Of a stretch of 50,297 bases of DNA, positions 1 through 8,022 are shown piece after piece. The stretch covers positions 1 through 50,297 of the forward strand of contig QYZZ01000029.1 of assembly GCA_003838145.1 (NCBI GenBank). The letters are read 5' to 3'. The position numbers and the translations under genes were made by a program. Origin of the DNA: Tindallia sp. MSAO_Bac2 (GTDB lineage Bacteria > Bacillota > Clostridia > Peptostreptococcales > Tindalliaceae). Each line of letters begins with the position of its first letter. Position 1 is the stretch's first letter. The notes under the pieces were generated by a model. That model was not told where the DNA came from, did no database searches, and saw only the letters and a program-made list of their open reading frames with translations.

Positions 1-179
1 AAGGAACCGTCAGTGCACCAGAGTATAAAGACCTGAAAGACGGCGTTGTGGGAGATCCGACTCTGGCGACGAAAGAAAAAGGCGACAAGTACGTGGATGC
101 CATTGTGGAAAAAATGGTAGCCCTGGTAGAGAGCATTAAGAAAGACTACCCGGCGGGCACAAAAATTGAAACCAACTAA
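1..179 (+). CDS. Creatininase-family amidohydrolase, C-terminal end (partial)
   Basis: Only the last 58 codons are present; the start lies left of the window. The reading frame ends at the TAA at 177-179. The tail contains GDPTLATKEKG followed by an amphipathic helix with repeated V/I/L, the usual C-terminal pattern of creatininase-family proteins (compact metal-dependent amidohydrolases that include creatininase, MftE and related hydrolases). The catalytic metal ligands lie in the missing part, so the reaction cannot be judged. The next gene starts 14 bases downstream on the same strand, so it is probably part of the same catabolic operon, where a hydrolase or lactonase-like step is plausible. 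Family assignment rests on a short tail and is moderate. Confidence 0.7.
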   Translation, partial: GTVSAPEYKDLKDGVVGDPTLATKEKGDKYVDAIVEKMVALVESIKKDYPAGTKIETN

Positions 180-193
180 AATCAGGAAAAGGA

Positions 194-985
194 TTGAACA
201 TAAATGGAGCGTGCAAAGATATGATACGAAAAAACAATGTAAAAGAGATTATTAAAAGCGGTAAAAGTGCTGTAGGCACATTTTTAAAATCCAATGATCC
301 ATCTATTGCTGAAGTTGTTGGTCTTGCCGGATTCGATTTTTTCGTACTGGATAACGAACATGTGGCCATGAGTCGTGACAGCATGGTGAATATGTTGCGC
401 GCTGCTGATGCTGTAGGGGTAGACCCTATTGTCCGGGTTCGTGAAAATGCAACGGTAGAAATCCTTCAGGCACTGGATGCCGGAGCGCTGGGAGTGCAGG
501 TTCCCAATGTAGACACGAAACAGGAAGCGCAGGATGTTATTTCAGCTGTAAAATATACACCCATTGGTAAAAGAGGATTTTCACCAACGACAAGAGCCGC
601 CGGATACGGTTTTATGGATAAAAAAGAATACGTCGAAACGTCCAATGAAGAAACATTGGTAGTGTGTCATTGTGAAACGGTTCAGTGCATCGAAAATCTG
701 GACGCTATTCTGACCCTGGATCATCTGGATGTAATATTTATTGGCCCAATGGATTTATCCCAGTCTTTAGGTGTGATGGGAGAAGCGAATCACCCAAAAG
801 TACTGGAAAGTATCGATTTGATTATAAACAAAGTGAAAAAAGCCAATAAAGCTGTCGGGATTGTATCTGCCCCGTCTAAAGTCCAGGAATATATAGATCG
901 GGGAGTACAGTATCTGCTGGTAGGAACAGATCAGGGAATGATAGCAGCCGGTGCAGCACAAACACTTAAACAAGCTGGAAGATAG
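194..985 (+). CDS. HpcH/HpaI-family aldolase
   Basis: 263 residues, normal for class II pyruvate-dependent aldolases (HpcH, GarL, RhmA). These cleave 2-keto-(3-deoxy)-4-hydroxy acids to pyruvate plus an aldehyde using a divalent metal. Visible signatures are LDNEHVAMSRDSM near the N-terminus, the metal-site region VQVPNVDTKQEAQDV, GKRGFSPTTRAAGYG, and the C-terminal FIGPMDLSQSLG typical of the family. The TTG at 194 has AGGA about 7 bases upstream; an in-frame ATG at 221 is an alternative start. The aldehyde product could feed the AOR or GAPDH encoded downstream, and pyruvate is also the product of the malic enzyme in this operon. The specific substrate is not readable. Confidence 0.88.
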   Translation: MNINGACKDMIRKNNVKEIIKSGKSAVGTFLKSNDPSIAEVVGLAGFDFFVLDNEHVAMSRDSMVNMLRAADAVGVDPIVRVRENATVEILQALDAGALGVQVPNVDTKQEAQDVISAVKYTPIGKRGFSPTTRAAGYGFMDKKEYVETSNEETLVVCHCETVQCIENLDAILTLDHLDVIFIGPMDLSQSLGVMGEANHPKVLESIDLIINKVKKANKAVGIVSAPSKVQEYIDRGVQYLLVGTDQGMIAAGAAQTLKQAGR

Positions 986-1024
986 GAAGCGGCAAGTTCC
1001 AGGAACTATAGGAAGGTGATCAAT

Positions 1025-1996
1025 ATGACAAAGGTCTTTTTAACTGAGGCCATTAATCCCAGAGGAATAGAACTTCTCAGAACGAAGGCTGAGGTGATTC
1101 TGGGAACCGATACAAATCCTGATACGATAATAAAGGAAGCTCAGGAGTGCGAAGCTATTCTGATCCGTTCTGCAAAAATAAGCCGCGAAATAATTGAAAA
1201 ACTGCCCAAACTAAGAATAATCGCCAAGCATGGTATAGGCACCGATAACATAGATTTAGGCGCTGCCACTGAAAAAGGAGTAATGGTGGTAAATGCACCA
1301 GAGGCTAACATTAATTCAGTTGCTGAACATGCTCTGGCCATGATTATGACGGTGTCTAAAAATATGCTCTTCCTGGATAAAAAAGTTCGAAAAGGAGAGT
1401 TTGGAGCACGAAATAAATATTTGTGTACGGAAGTAAAAGGGAAAACCGTAGGACTCATTGGCTATGGTCGTATTTCAAGAATTCTGGCAGGAAAATTGAA
1501 AGCGCTGGATGTGAAAATACTGGCATACGATGCCTTTGCCGGTGAAGATGTTAAGAAGGCTGCCGCTGAAAATGGAACGGTGATGGTGGATTCGGCAGAG
1601 GAAATATATCAACAATCTGACTTTGTATCTATCCATATACCGCTTACGGAGGAAACGCGAAATATGATAAGCGGTAAAGAGTTATCCATGATGAAACCCA
1701 ATGCCTTTCTGATCAATGTGGCTCGGGGGGGGATTGTCGATGAGGAAGCTCTTTATGATGCTCTGAAGGACAGAAAAATAGCCGGGGCGGCTCTGGATGT
1801 ATTTGAAAAAGAGCCGCCGGGAGTGGAGAACCCACTTTTCGAATTGGAAAACCTGGTGGTATCGCCTCATAATGCGGCGCTTACACATGAAGCTATGATT
1901 GCTATGGCTGTTGATTCCAGTCAGGGAATTGTTGATTTCTTTTTAGAGCAACAGCCTGGGAATATTGTGAATCGGGAAATACTGCAAAAGATTTAA
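1025..1996 (+). CDS. D-isomer-specific 2-hydroxyacid dehydrogenase
   Basis: About 323 residues, normal for the SerA/LdhA/GyaR superfamily, which interconverts 2-keto acids and D-2-hydroxy acids with NAD(P)H. The dinucleotide-binding loop GLIGYGRISR lies near residue 145. The catalytic triad is visible: Arg in NVARGGIVDEEAL, Glu in DVFEKEPP, and His in SPHNAALTHEA. I chose the ATG at 1025 because GGAAGG sits 8 bases before it; a GTG at 1016 is in frame but overlaps that ribosome site. It lies between the aldolase and the AOR, so it may reduce or oxidise a keto/hydroxy acid intermediate. There is no ACT domain, so it is not the regulated biosynthetic form of phosphoglycerate dehydrogenase. Confidence 0.9.
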   Translation: MTKVFLTEAINPRGIELLRTKAEVILGTDTNPDTIIKEAQECEAILIRSAKISREIIEKLPKLRIIAKHGIGTDNIDLGAATEKGVMVVNAPEANINSVAEHALAMIMTVSKNMLFLDKKVRKGEFGARNKYLCTEVKGKTVGLIGYGRISRILAGKLKALDVKILAYDAFAGEDVKKAAAENGTVMVDSAEEIYQQSDFVSIHIPLTEETRNMISGKELSMMKPNAFLINVARGGIVDEEALYDALKDRKIAGAALDVFEKEPPGVENPLFELENLVVSPHNAALTHEAMIAMAVDSSQGIVDFFLEQQPGNIVNREILQKI

Positions 1997-2042
1997 GCGT
2001 AAATCATTACGTATTAATATAACTTAGTCGGGAGTGAAAGAA

Positions 2043-3980
2043 ATGGAAGTTTTTAAAAATGGCAAAAAACTGCTCCGTGTTAACTTGACAACCGGAGAAA
2101 TTAAAAACGAAATAATAAACGAAAAAACCCTCAGAAAATACTATGGCGGTGGAGCGCTGGCGACCAGCATATTGCTTAATGAGCTAAAGCCGGGCATTGA
2201 TCCGCTGGGAGAAGAGAACATTCTGGTCTTCACCTGCAGTGTGCTGACAGGCACTCCAATTCCTGGAGCCTCCAGGTATACTGTTGCAGCTAAATCACCC
2301 CTTACCAACGCTTTTGCTGAATCGGAAGCCGGTGGATTCTGGGGGCCTGAGCTGGCCAAAGCTGGTTATATAGGCATTGTGGTAACAGGCAAGTCACCGA
2401 AACCGGTATATTTATGGATTAAAGATGGTGAAGTTGAAATAAGAGATGCTCAGGAAATCTGGGGCAAAACCACAGGCGAAGCCCAGGATATTATCCGCAA
2501 ACAATTGGACGACCCCAAAGTGGTAGTAGCTCAAACTGGACCTGCAGGCGAAAAACTGGTTCGATATGCATGTGTTCTGAACAATCTGAAACACGCCAAT
2601 GGTCGAACAGGAATGGGAGCTGTATTTGGCTCTAAAAATTTAAGAGCTATTGCAGTAAGGGGAACTCAGGAAGTTCCGGTTGCCAACAAAGAGAAACTGA
2701 TTGAACTGGTTAAGTGGTTTGGTAAAAACTGGAAAGAAAATGTTCCGAACAAACGTCTTCATGATTATGGAACAGCTCACAATACCATGGCATTGCAAAA
2801 TACAGGAACCTTGCCAACCAACAACTGGATAAAAGGAGAATTTGAAGGAGCAGAAAAAATCTGCGGTGAAAGCATGACGGAAACCGTTCTGACAAAGAAT
2901 GAAGGTTGTTACGTATGCCCGATTAAGTGCAAGCGGGTTGTTGGCGGAACCAAATTCAATATTGATCCGGAATACGGCGGTCCGGAATATGAAACCATTG
3001 GAGGATTTGGTTCCATCTGCGGTGTGGATGATCTGGCAGCCATAGCGAAGGCTCATGAAATCTGCAACGCCCAGGGAGTAGACACGATTTCGGCCTCCAT
3101 TGCAGTAGCCTGGGCCATGGAGTGTTATGAAAAAGGTATCCTTACAAAAGAAGACTTTAATGGGTTGGAAATGAAGTGGGGCAACGTGGATGCCATGCTG
3201 AAACTGACAGAAATGATTGCAAACCGTGAAGGCATTGGATCTTTGCTCAGCGAAGGAATTTTACGTGCGGCGAAAGTGGTTGGAAAGGGCAGTGAAAAAT
3301 TTGCAATGGAAATTAAAGGTCAGGAATTCCCGGCTCATGATCCCAGAGGAAAAACTGGTGTTGCCCTTGGATTTGCCATATCTCCCACAGGAGCCGATCA
3401 TCTTGAAATGGCTCACGATATGGGCTTTACAGACTATACCAATGCTCTGGAAAATGTTGCGGTACTTGGTATTCATGAACCGATCCCGGAAATTGATTTA
3501 ACGGAAAACAAGCTAAGGCAATTCTTTAAGTTACAGCAGATTTGCAGCTTCAATAACAGCGCCGGAATGTGCAACCTGGTAATGGCTCCGGCTTTTACCA
3601 TCACCTTTGAAATATTTGAGGAAATGGTTCGTGCGGTTACCGGATGGAGAGTCAGTACTTTTGAATTCATGCAGCTAGGTGAACGTGCCAATGTAATGGC
3701 CAGATGTTTTAATGTAAGAGAAGGACTTGGCGCAGAGGACGATTATTTACCGGATCGATGCTATGAGCCTCTCCAAAACGAAAAAGTGCTGAAAGGTCAT
3801 GCGCTGGACCGGGATGAGTTCAGAAAGTTCATGGATTCATACTATGGAATGTGCGGATGGGATGGCGATGGTGTTCCAAGCAGAGAAAAACTGATAGAAC
3901 TGGGACTGGAATGGATAGACCTGCCAGAGAATCTTCCGCCTCGCCAGGAATTTGATATCAGAGGAGTGGAATGGAAATGA
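2043..3980 (+). CDS. aor: Tungsten-type aldehyde:ferredoxin oxidoreductase (AOR family)
   Basis: 645 residues from the ATG at 2043 (GGAG 8 bases upstream; the in-frame GTG at 2034 overlaps this ribosome site). The AOR family oxidises aldehydes to carboxylates with ferredoxin, using a tungsto-bispterin and one 4Fe-4S cluster. Cluster ligands are in the expected places: Cys289, Cys292 and Cys296 in GCYVCPIKC, and a distal Cys501 in QQICSFNNS. The N-terminal pterin-binding half shows YYGGGALATSILLNEL and a central SRYTVAAKSPLTNAFAESEA. It could be a classical AOR, a GAPOR/FOR-like member or another subfamily; the sequence seen does not decide. No ferredoxin gene is adjacent. The next gene overlaps the stop by ATGA. 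A tungstate transporter lies 17 kb away. Confidence 0.93.
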   Translation: MEVFKNGKKLLRVNLTTGEIKNEIINEKTLRKYYGGGALATSILLNELKPGIDPLGEENILVFTCSVLTGTPIPGASRYTVAAKSPLTNAFAESEAGGFWGPELAKAGYIGIVVTGKSPKPVYLWIKDGEVEIRDAQEIWGKTTGEAQDIIRKQLDDPKVVVAQTGPAGEKLVRYACVLNNLKHANGRTGMGAVFGSKNLRAIAVRGTQEVPVANKEKLIELVKWFGKNWKENVPNKRLHDYGTAHNTMALQNTGTLPTNNWIKGEFEGAEKICGESMTETVLTKNEGCYVCPIKCKRVVGGTKFNIDPEYGGPEYETIGGFGSICGVDDLAAIAKAHEICNAQGVDTISASIAVAWAMECYEKGILTKEDFNGLEMKWGNVDAMLKLTEMIANREGIGSLLSEGILRAAKVVGKGSEKFAMEIKGQEFPAHDPRGKTGVALGFAISPTGADHLEMAHDMGFTDYTNALENVAVLGIHEPIPEIDLTENKLRQFFKLQQICSFNNSAGMCNLVMAPAFTITFEIFEEMVRAVTGWRVSTFEFMQLGERANVMARCFNVREGLGAEDDYLPDRCYEPLQNEKVLKGHALDRDEFRKFMDSYYGMCGWDGDGVPSREKLIELGLEWIDLPENLPPRQEFDIRGVEWK

Positions 3981-4834
3981 GTAATACAAGAACCAGCTTA
4001 CACCGGTTTGAAGGAAAAGAAAGTTATGAGCGCGTCATCACTAAAGACAATTCTAAACTGAGTTTTCTTGGCTTCGACCGTATTGTTCTGAAGCCGGGGG
4101 AAGTGATCGAAAAGGATATTGTTGGAGAAGAACTGGGCCTGGTTCTCATCGAAGGTGATATGACCATATCCGTGGAATGGAAAGGCAGCAAAGCCATTGA
4201 TGCAATGACAGGCCAAAGAAAAAGCGTATTTAAGGAAAAACCTTATGCGGTATACGTACCTCCCGCAAGCAAGTTGAAAATTGAGACGAAAAATGGTCTG
4301 GAAATAAGAATCTTCTGCGCTCCCTGCGAAGAAGGCAACCCACCTTATTTCTGTGCACCGGAAAATGTTGATGAGGGAACACCGGGTGCTATGAATATGA
4401 AACGCAAATACCGTTTTATCTTTGGGCCTCCCGGACAAAACAATGACGGCGTAACCCGAAAACTCATCGTGGGAGAATCTGTTTCCATTCCAGGCGGATG
4501 GATCGGCTTCCCGGCACATCGACATGACTATGAAACTCACGAAGAAACTGAGCTGGAAGAAGTATTCTCCTTTAAGGTTTACGGGCCCCGGGGAGGATAC
4601 ATTATTCAACACTCCTATGATTTAGACGATCGCTGGGATGAATTTAACGTCATCGAAGACGATAACTGTGCAGTGGCACTGCCGAAAGGATATCACACCT
4701 CGTTGGCTGTACCCGGTTGTGTTGAATACCTGCTTTGGGGACTGGCCGGCGACAAAGGAAAAGACTACGTGCTTAAGTTTGACCCCAGACTGGATTGGAT
4801 CTGCGAAGCAGAAAATTTATTCCCCAATTTCTAG
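3977..4834 (+). CDS. IolB-like cupin (5-deoxyglucuronate isomerase family)
   Basis: About 285 residues with the double-cupin layout of IolB, which isomerises 5-deoxy-D-glucuronate to 2-deoxy-5-keto-D-gluconate in inositol breakdown. Key family signals are in the second cupin: FPAHRHDYETHEE with metal-binding His residues, then ELEEVFSFKVYGPRGG, and LPKGYHTSLAVPG near the end. The ATG at 3977 overlaps the AOR stop codon (ATGA) and has GGAGTGGA about 8 bases upstream, so translational coupling is likely; an ATG at 3971 is too close to that site. No other inositol genes (iolC, iolD, iolE, iolG, iolJ) are in the window, so the true substrate may be another uronate or keto sugar acid. Confidence 0.82.
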   Translation: MSNTRTSLHRFEGKESYERVITKDNSKLSFLGFDRIVLKPGEVIEKDIVGEELGLVLIEGDMTISVEWKGSKAIDAMTGQRKSVFKEKPYAVYVPPASKLKIETKNGLEIRIFCAPCEEGNPPYFCAPENVDEGTPGAMNMKRKYRFIFGPPGQNNDGVTRKLIVGESVSIPGGWIGFPAHRHDYETHEETELEEVFSFKVYGPRGGYIIQHSYDLDDRWDEFNVIEDDNCAVALPKGYHTSLAVPGCVEYLLWGLAGDKGKDYVLKFDPRLDWICEAENLFPNF

Positions 4835-4845
4835 CTCCCCCTCTT

Positions 4846-4889
4846 TTGAGAAGCGAATGTTTTGCTGTCTCAAAACATTCGCTTCTCAA
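4846..4889 (+). other. Perfect 19-bp inverted repeat between operon genes
   Basis: Arms at 4846-4864 and 4871-4889 are exact reverse complements separated by 6 bases. There is no T-run after the stem, so it does not look like an intrinsic terminator. It starts 12 bases after the IolB-like stop and lies about 75 bases before the GAPDH start. In an mRNA it would form a very stable hairpin and could act as a processing or stability element that sets different levels for the upstream and downstream parts of the operon. Confidence 0.85.
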
Positions 4890-4964
4890 CAAATAAATTA
4901 TGAACCCTTCGGAAACAATAAATGATAATAAAGGACAATCAAATAACAAAGGAGGAAATTAAGG

Positions 4965-5987
4965 ATGGTTAAAGTTGGAATCGCTGGTTATGGCATTATC
5001 GGTCAAAGGCTTGCAGATGGTGTTGTACTGCAAAAAGACATGGAACTGGTTGGAGTGGTAGATGTTGCGCCGACCCTATCTGTAAGAGCACTGAAAGAGA
5101 GAGGCATGCCATATAAATTATATGCAGCCACGAAAGACAATATACCTGCCCTGGAAGAAAAAGGCATTCCGGTAAGTGGAACCATGGAAGATTTACTGAA
5201 AGAAGTAGACATTATGTTTGATGCTACCGGAGCAGGTATTGGAGCGAAAAACAAAGCTCTATACGAAAAGCACGGTGTGAAAGCCGTCTTTCAGGGTGGA
5301 GAGAAGAATGACGTTGCCGACGTGTTTTTTCACGGATACGCCAACTACGAAGAAGGCGTAAACAAGAACTATCTGAAACTGACTTCCTGCAACACCACAG
5401 GCCTTATTCGGGCCATTGATTGCCTGGACCGGGAAGCAGGGATTGAAAAAGTAGCCATTACCATTGTGCGACGAGTGGCAGACCCGGGTGACTATCACAG
5501 AGGATTAACCAATGCATTAAAAGTAGACAAAGCACCTAATCACCAGGCAGTGGATTTAATGACGATCATGCCGCACATTGAAGCGACAGGCCTGTTAGTT
5601 CACACACCAGTAACCCATGGACATTTTATTTCTGTTGTGGCCACACCGAAGAAAGATATGACAGTGGAAGAAGTGATCGAAACCTTCGAAAAGCATCAGC
5701 GAATCCGCATGGTAAGCCTTGACGAAGGATTTGAAGGAAATGCCTCCCTGTTCCGATATGCGAGAGACTTAGGAAACCCAAGAGGAGACATGTACGAGAT
5801 CGCAATCTGGAGAGATACGGTTGTAAAATCCGGCAAAGATATTATGTTTGGCATTAATATCCCGCAGGAAGCCGTAACCATACCAGAAACCATCGATGCT
5901 GCCAGGGCGGCACTGGGAATGCAAACAGATGGAGTGGAAGGTGTCACTAAAACGAATGAGTATCTGGGGATGGGCGCATGGAAATAA
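4965..5987 (+). CDS. Archaeal-type (type II) glyceraldehyde-3-phosphate dehydrogenase
   Basis: 340 residues, the length of archaeal GAPDH, and clearly of that class rather than bacterial GapA. The N-terminal nucleotide loop is GIAGYGIIGQRLADGV, the catalytic cysteine is in LTSCNTTGLIRA, and RRVADPGDYHRG plus NALKVDKAPNH follow as in archaeal enzymes. The family catalyses phosphorylating oxidation of glyceraldehyde-3-phosphate to 1,3-bisphosphoglycerate with NAD(P). AGGAGG precedes the ATG. The next gene, an archaeal-type PGK, starts inside its 3' end, so the two are translationally coupled. A related aldehyde phosphate is possible as substrate. The presence of this type beside AOR in a bacterium suggests acquisition from archaea or from a bacterial lineage that shares this form. 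Confidence 0.92.
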   Translation: MVKVGIAGYGIIGQRLADGVVLQKDMELVGVVDVAPTLSVRALKERGMPYKLYAATKDNIPALEEKGIPVSGTMEDLLKEVDIMFDATGAGIGAKNKALYEKHGVKAVFQGGEKNDVADVFFHGYANYEEGVNKNYLKLTSCNTTGLIRAIDCLDREAGIEKVAITIVRRVADPGDYHRGLTNALKVDKAPNHQAVDLMTIMPHIEATGLLVHTPVTHGHFISVVATPKKDMTVEEVIETFEKHQRIRMVSLDEGFEGNASLFRYARDLGNPRGDMYEIAIWRDTVVKSGKDIMFGINIPQEAVTIPETIDAARAALGMQTDGVEGVTKTNEYLGMGAWK

Positions 5988-7288
5988 ACACAATACTACC
6001 CATTACAACCATTGATGCTTTTGATTTTCAGGGAGAAACAGTTTTGCTGCGGCTGGACATCAATTCACCCATTGACCCGGAAACGAAGAAAATTGTCAGC
6101 GACAACCGGATCAGAAAAAGCATTCCAACAATCAAAAAAATCAGTGATAAAGGAGCCAGGCTGGCAATTATTGCTCATCAGGGAGACACCCTGGATTATC
6201 AAAACTTGATTAGTCTGGAAGAACATGCTGAACGGCTGACAGAATTACTTGGAAAAGAAGTCTCTTATATTGACGATGTTGCCGGACCGGCAGCCCGGGA
6301 GGCCATCGAAGACCTTAAATCAGGAGAAATAATCCTGCTTGGAAACTTACGGTACTATACAGAAGAAGTATCTACCTTCGAAAACGCAGTGAAGCTAAAT
6401 CCGGAAGAAATGCTGCAAACCTACCTGGTGCGCAATCTGGCACCACTATTCGACTATTATGTAAACGACGCTTTTGCAGCAGCTCATCGCAACGCTCCAT
6501 CCATGGTTGCTTTCCAGGAGCTGCTCCCAACTGCCGGAGGCGAACTGATGGTTCAGGAAGTTGCAGCACTGCAAAAGGTAATGGAAAATCCGGTGAAACC
6601 CTGTGTGTTTGTTCTGGGTGGTGCCAAAATATCCGATGCATTTGGTATGATGAAACAGGTTCTGGAAAACGGAACTGCTGACAGAATACTGACATCAGGA
6701 ATCACTGGTGAAATATTTTTGCTTGCCAGCGGCAGACAACTGGGCAAAACAAAAGAAGCCTTTATCAAAGACAAAGGACTGGATTCCTTTATCGAAGAAG
6801 CCAGAGAATATCTGGATCAGTATGCAGATCGAATCGAAATGCCGCTGGATCTGGCCTTTGAAAAAGACAGTAAAAGAGAAGAAGCGATGACAAAGGAACT
6901 CCCTATAGATGATGCCATGTTTATGGACATTGGAGGAAAAACCATAGAGCACTATGCCACAATCATAGATCAGGCTGCCACTATTTTTGTTAACGGACCG
7001 GCAGGCGTGTATGAGCAGGCGCTGTTTGTCGATGGAACCAAAGCCATGTGGGAAGCGATTGCCAAGTCCAGGGGATATTCTGTTATCGGTGGAGGAGACA
7101 CGGTTAGCGCAGCGCAGAAATTTATTGATCTTAGCCAGATCAACTACGTATGCACGGCCGGCGGAGCTATGGTCCGGTTTTTATCCGGGATTAAAATGCC
7201 ACTGATGCAGGCCATGGAGAAAGCGCATCAGAAACAACTGGCCGCTGTTAGCTGGTCGGAAAGAAACAAGTTAGGAAACATCGGATAA
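5978..7288 (+). CDS. Archaeal-type phosphoglycerate kinase
   Basis: 436 residues, longer than usual bacterial PGK (about 395). It begins with the archaeal-style substrate loop VLLRLDINSP rather than the bacterial RVDFNVP. Further landmarks are YYVNDAFAAAHRNAPS, VFVLGGAKISDAFG, IFVNGPAGVYE and the nucleotide loop VIGGGDTVSAAQKF. The predicted reaction is 1,3-bisphosphoglycerate plus ADP to 3-phosphoglycerate plus ATP. The ATG at 5978 lies 10 bases inside the GAPDH gene. Pairing of the two genes strongly suggests consecutive steps that conserve energy as ATP. The chromosome presumably also has a bacterial gap-pgk pair, so this copy is probably dedicated to the operon's own substrate. Confidence 0.92.
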   Translation: MEINTILPITTIDAFDFQGETVLLRLDINSPIDPETKKIVSDNRIRKSIPTIKKISDKGARLAIIAHQGDTLDYQNLISLEEHAERLTELLGKEVSYIDDVAGPAAREAIEDLKSGEIILLGNLRYYTEEVSTFENAVKLNPEEMLQTYLVRNLAPLFDYYVNDAFAAAHRNAPSMVAFQELLPTAGGELMVQEVAALQKVMENPVKPCVFVLGGAKISDAFGMMKQVLENGTADRILTSGITGEIFLLASGRQLGKTKEAFIKDKGLDSFIEEAREYLDQYADRIEMPLDLAFEKDSKREEAMTKELPIDDAMFMDIGGKTIEHYATIIDQAATIFVNGPAGVYEQALFVDGTKAMWEAIAKSRGYSVIGGGDTVSAAQKFIDLSQINYVCTAGGAMVRFLSGIKMPLMQAMEKAHQKQLAAVSWSERNKLGNIG

Positions 7289-7329
7289 AAAAATGCTGGA
7301 ATTGCAACTCAAAAATAAGGAGGATTAAC

Positions 7330-7992
7330 ATGAAACGAAAAGTAGCCGTTATTCACACCTTCCTATACTCAGTAGAGGATTTGAAAAAACAGTTTGCAGA
7401 AAAACTGCCGGAAGTAGAAATGATTAATATCATTGATGACAGTTTGTTGCAGGAGGCCTTGGCAAATAAAGGCATTACCCCGGGAATAACAAAAAGAATA
7501 TCTCAGTATGCGGTACTGGCAGAATCTATGGGTGCGGAAGCCATACTAAATCAATGTTCTTCTGTAGGCGAGGCAGCGGACGTGGCGCAGCAGCAAGTCA
7601 GTATTCCGTATGTGAAAATCGATCAACCGATGGCTGAAGAAGCTGTAAAACTTGGGCAAAAAATTGCCGTCATCGCTACGGCGGTTTCCACCATTGAGCC
7701 TTCCTCCAGATTAGTGGAGAACATGGCAAAAAAAGCTGGTAAAGAAGTAACGGTTAACAGGTGCTTCTGCGAAGGAGCATACGAAGCGTTGCTGATAGAT
7801 GGTGATCGGGACAAACATAACCGTATTGTTATTGAAACCATTGAAAAAGCAGCAAAAGAAAATGATGTTATTGTATTGGCACAGGGAAGTATGTATCACT
7901 TAATGCCTTTGCTAAAGCATATTGATAAACCGGTATTAACAAGCCTTGAAACTGGCATACAGCAATTTAGAGAAGTATTGAAACTATCGTAA
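7330..7992 (+). CDS. Asp/Glu/hydantoin racemase-fold protein lacking the second catalytic Cys
   Basis: 220 residues, normal for the Asp/Glu racemase superfamily, whose two-domain fold uses two opposed cysteines for cofactor-free racemisation. The first motif is present as NQCSSVGEAAD. At the second site, where Cys is expected, the sequence reads LAQGSMYHL, with Gly-Ser instead. AGGAGG precedes the ATG at 7330. Loss of one Cys rules against ordinary two-base racemisation; single-Cys relatives include decarboxylases (arylmalonate decarboxylase, which keeps the other Cys) and isomerases. In this operon it might act on a malonate-like or 2-substituted acid. The family call is good; the reaction is unknown. 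Confidence 0.85.
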   Translation: MKRKVAVIHTFLYSVEDLKKQFAEKLPEVEMINIIDDSLLQEALANKGITPGITKRISQYAVLAESMGAEAILNQCSSVGEAADVAQQQVSIPYVKIDQPMAEEAVKLGQKIAVIATAVSTIEPSSRLVENMAKKAGKEVTVNRCFCEGAYEALLIDGDRDKHNRIVIETIEKAAKENDVIVLAQGSMYHLMPLLKHIDKPVLTSLETGIQQFREVLKLS

Positions 7993-8022
7993 AAGGGTTT
8001 TGCAAATTAAAGGAGAGTGGCA

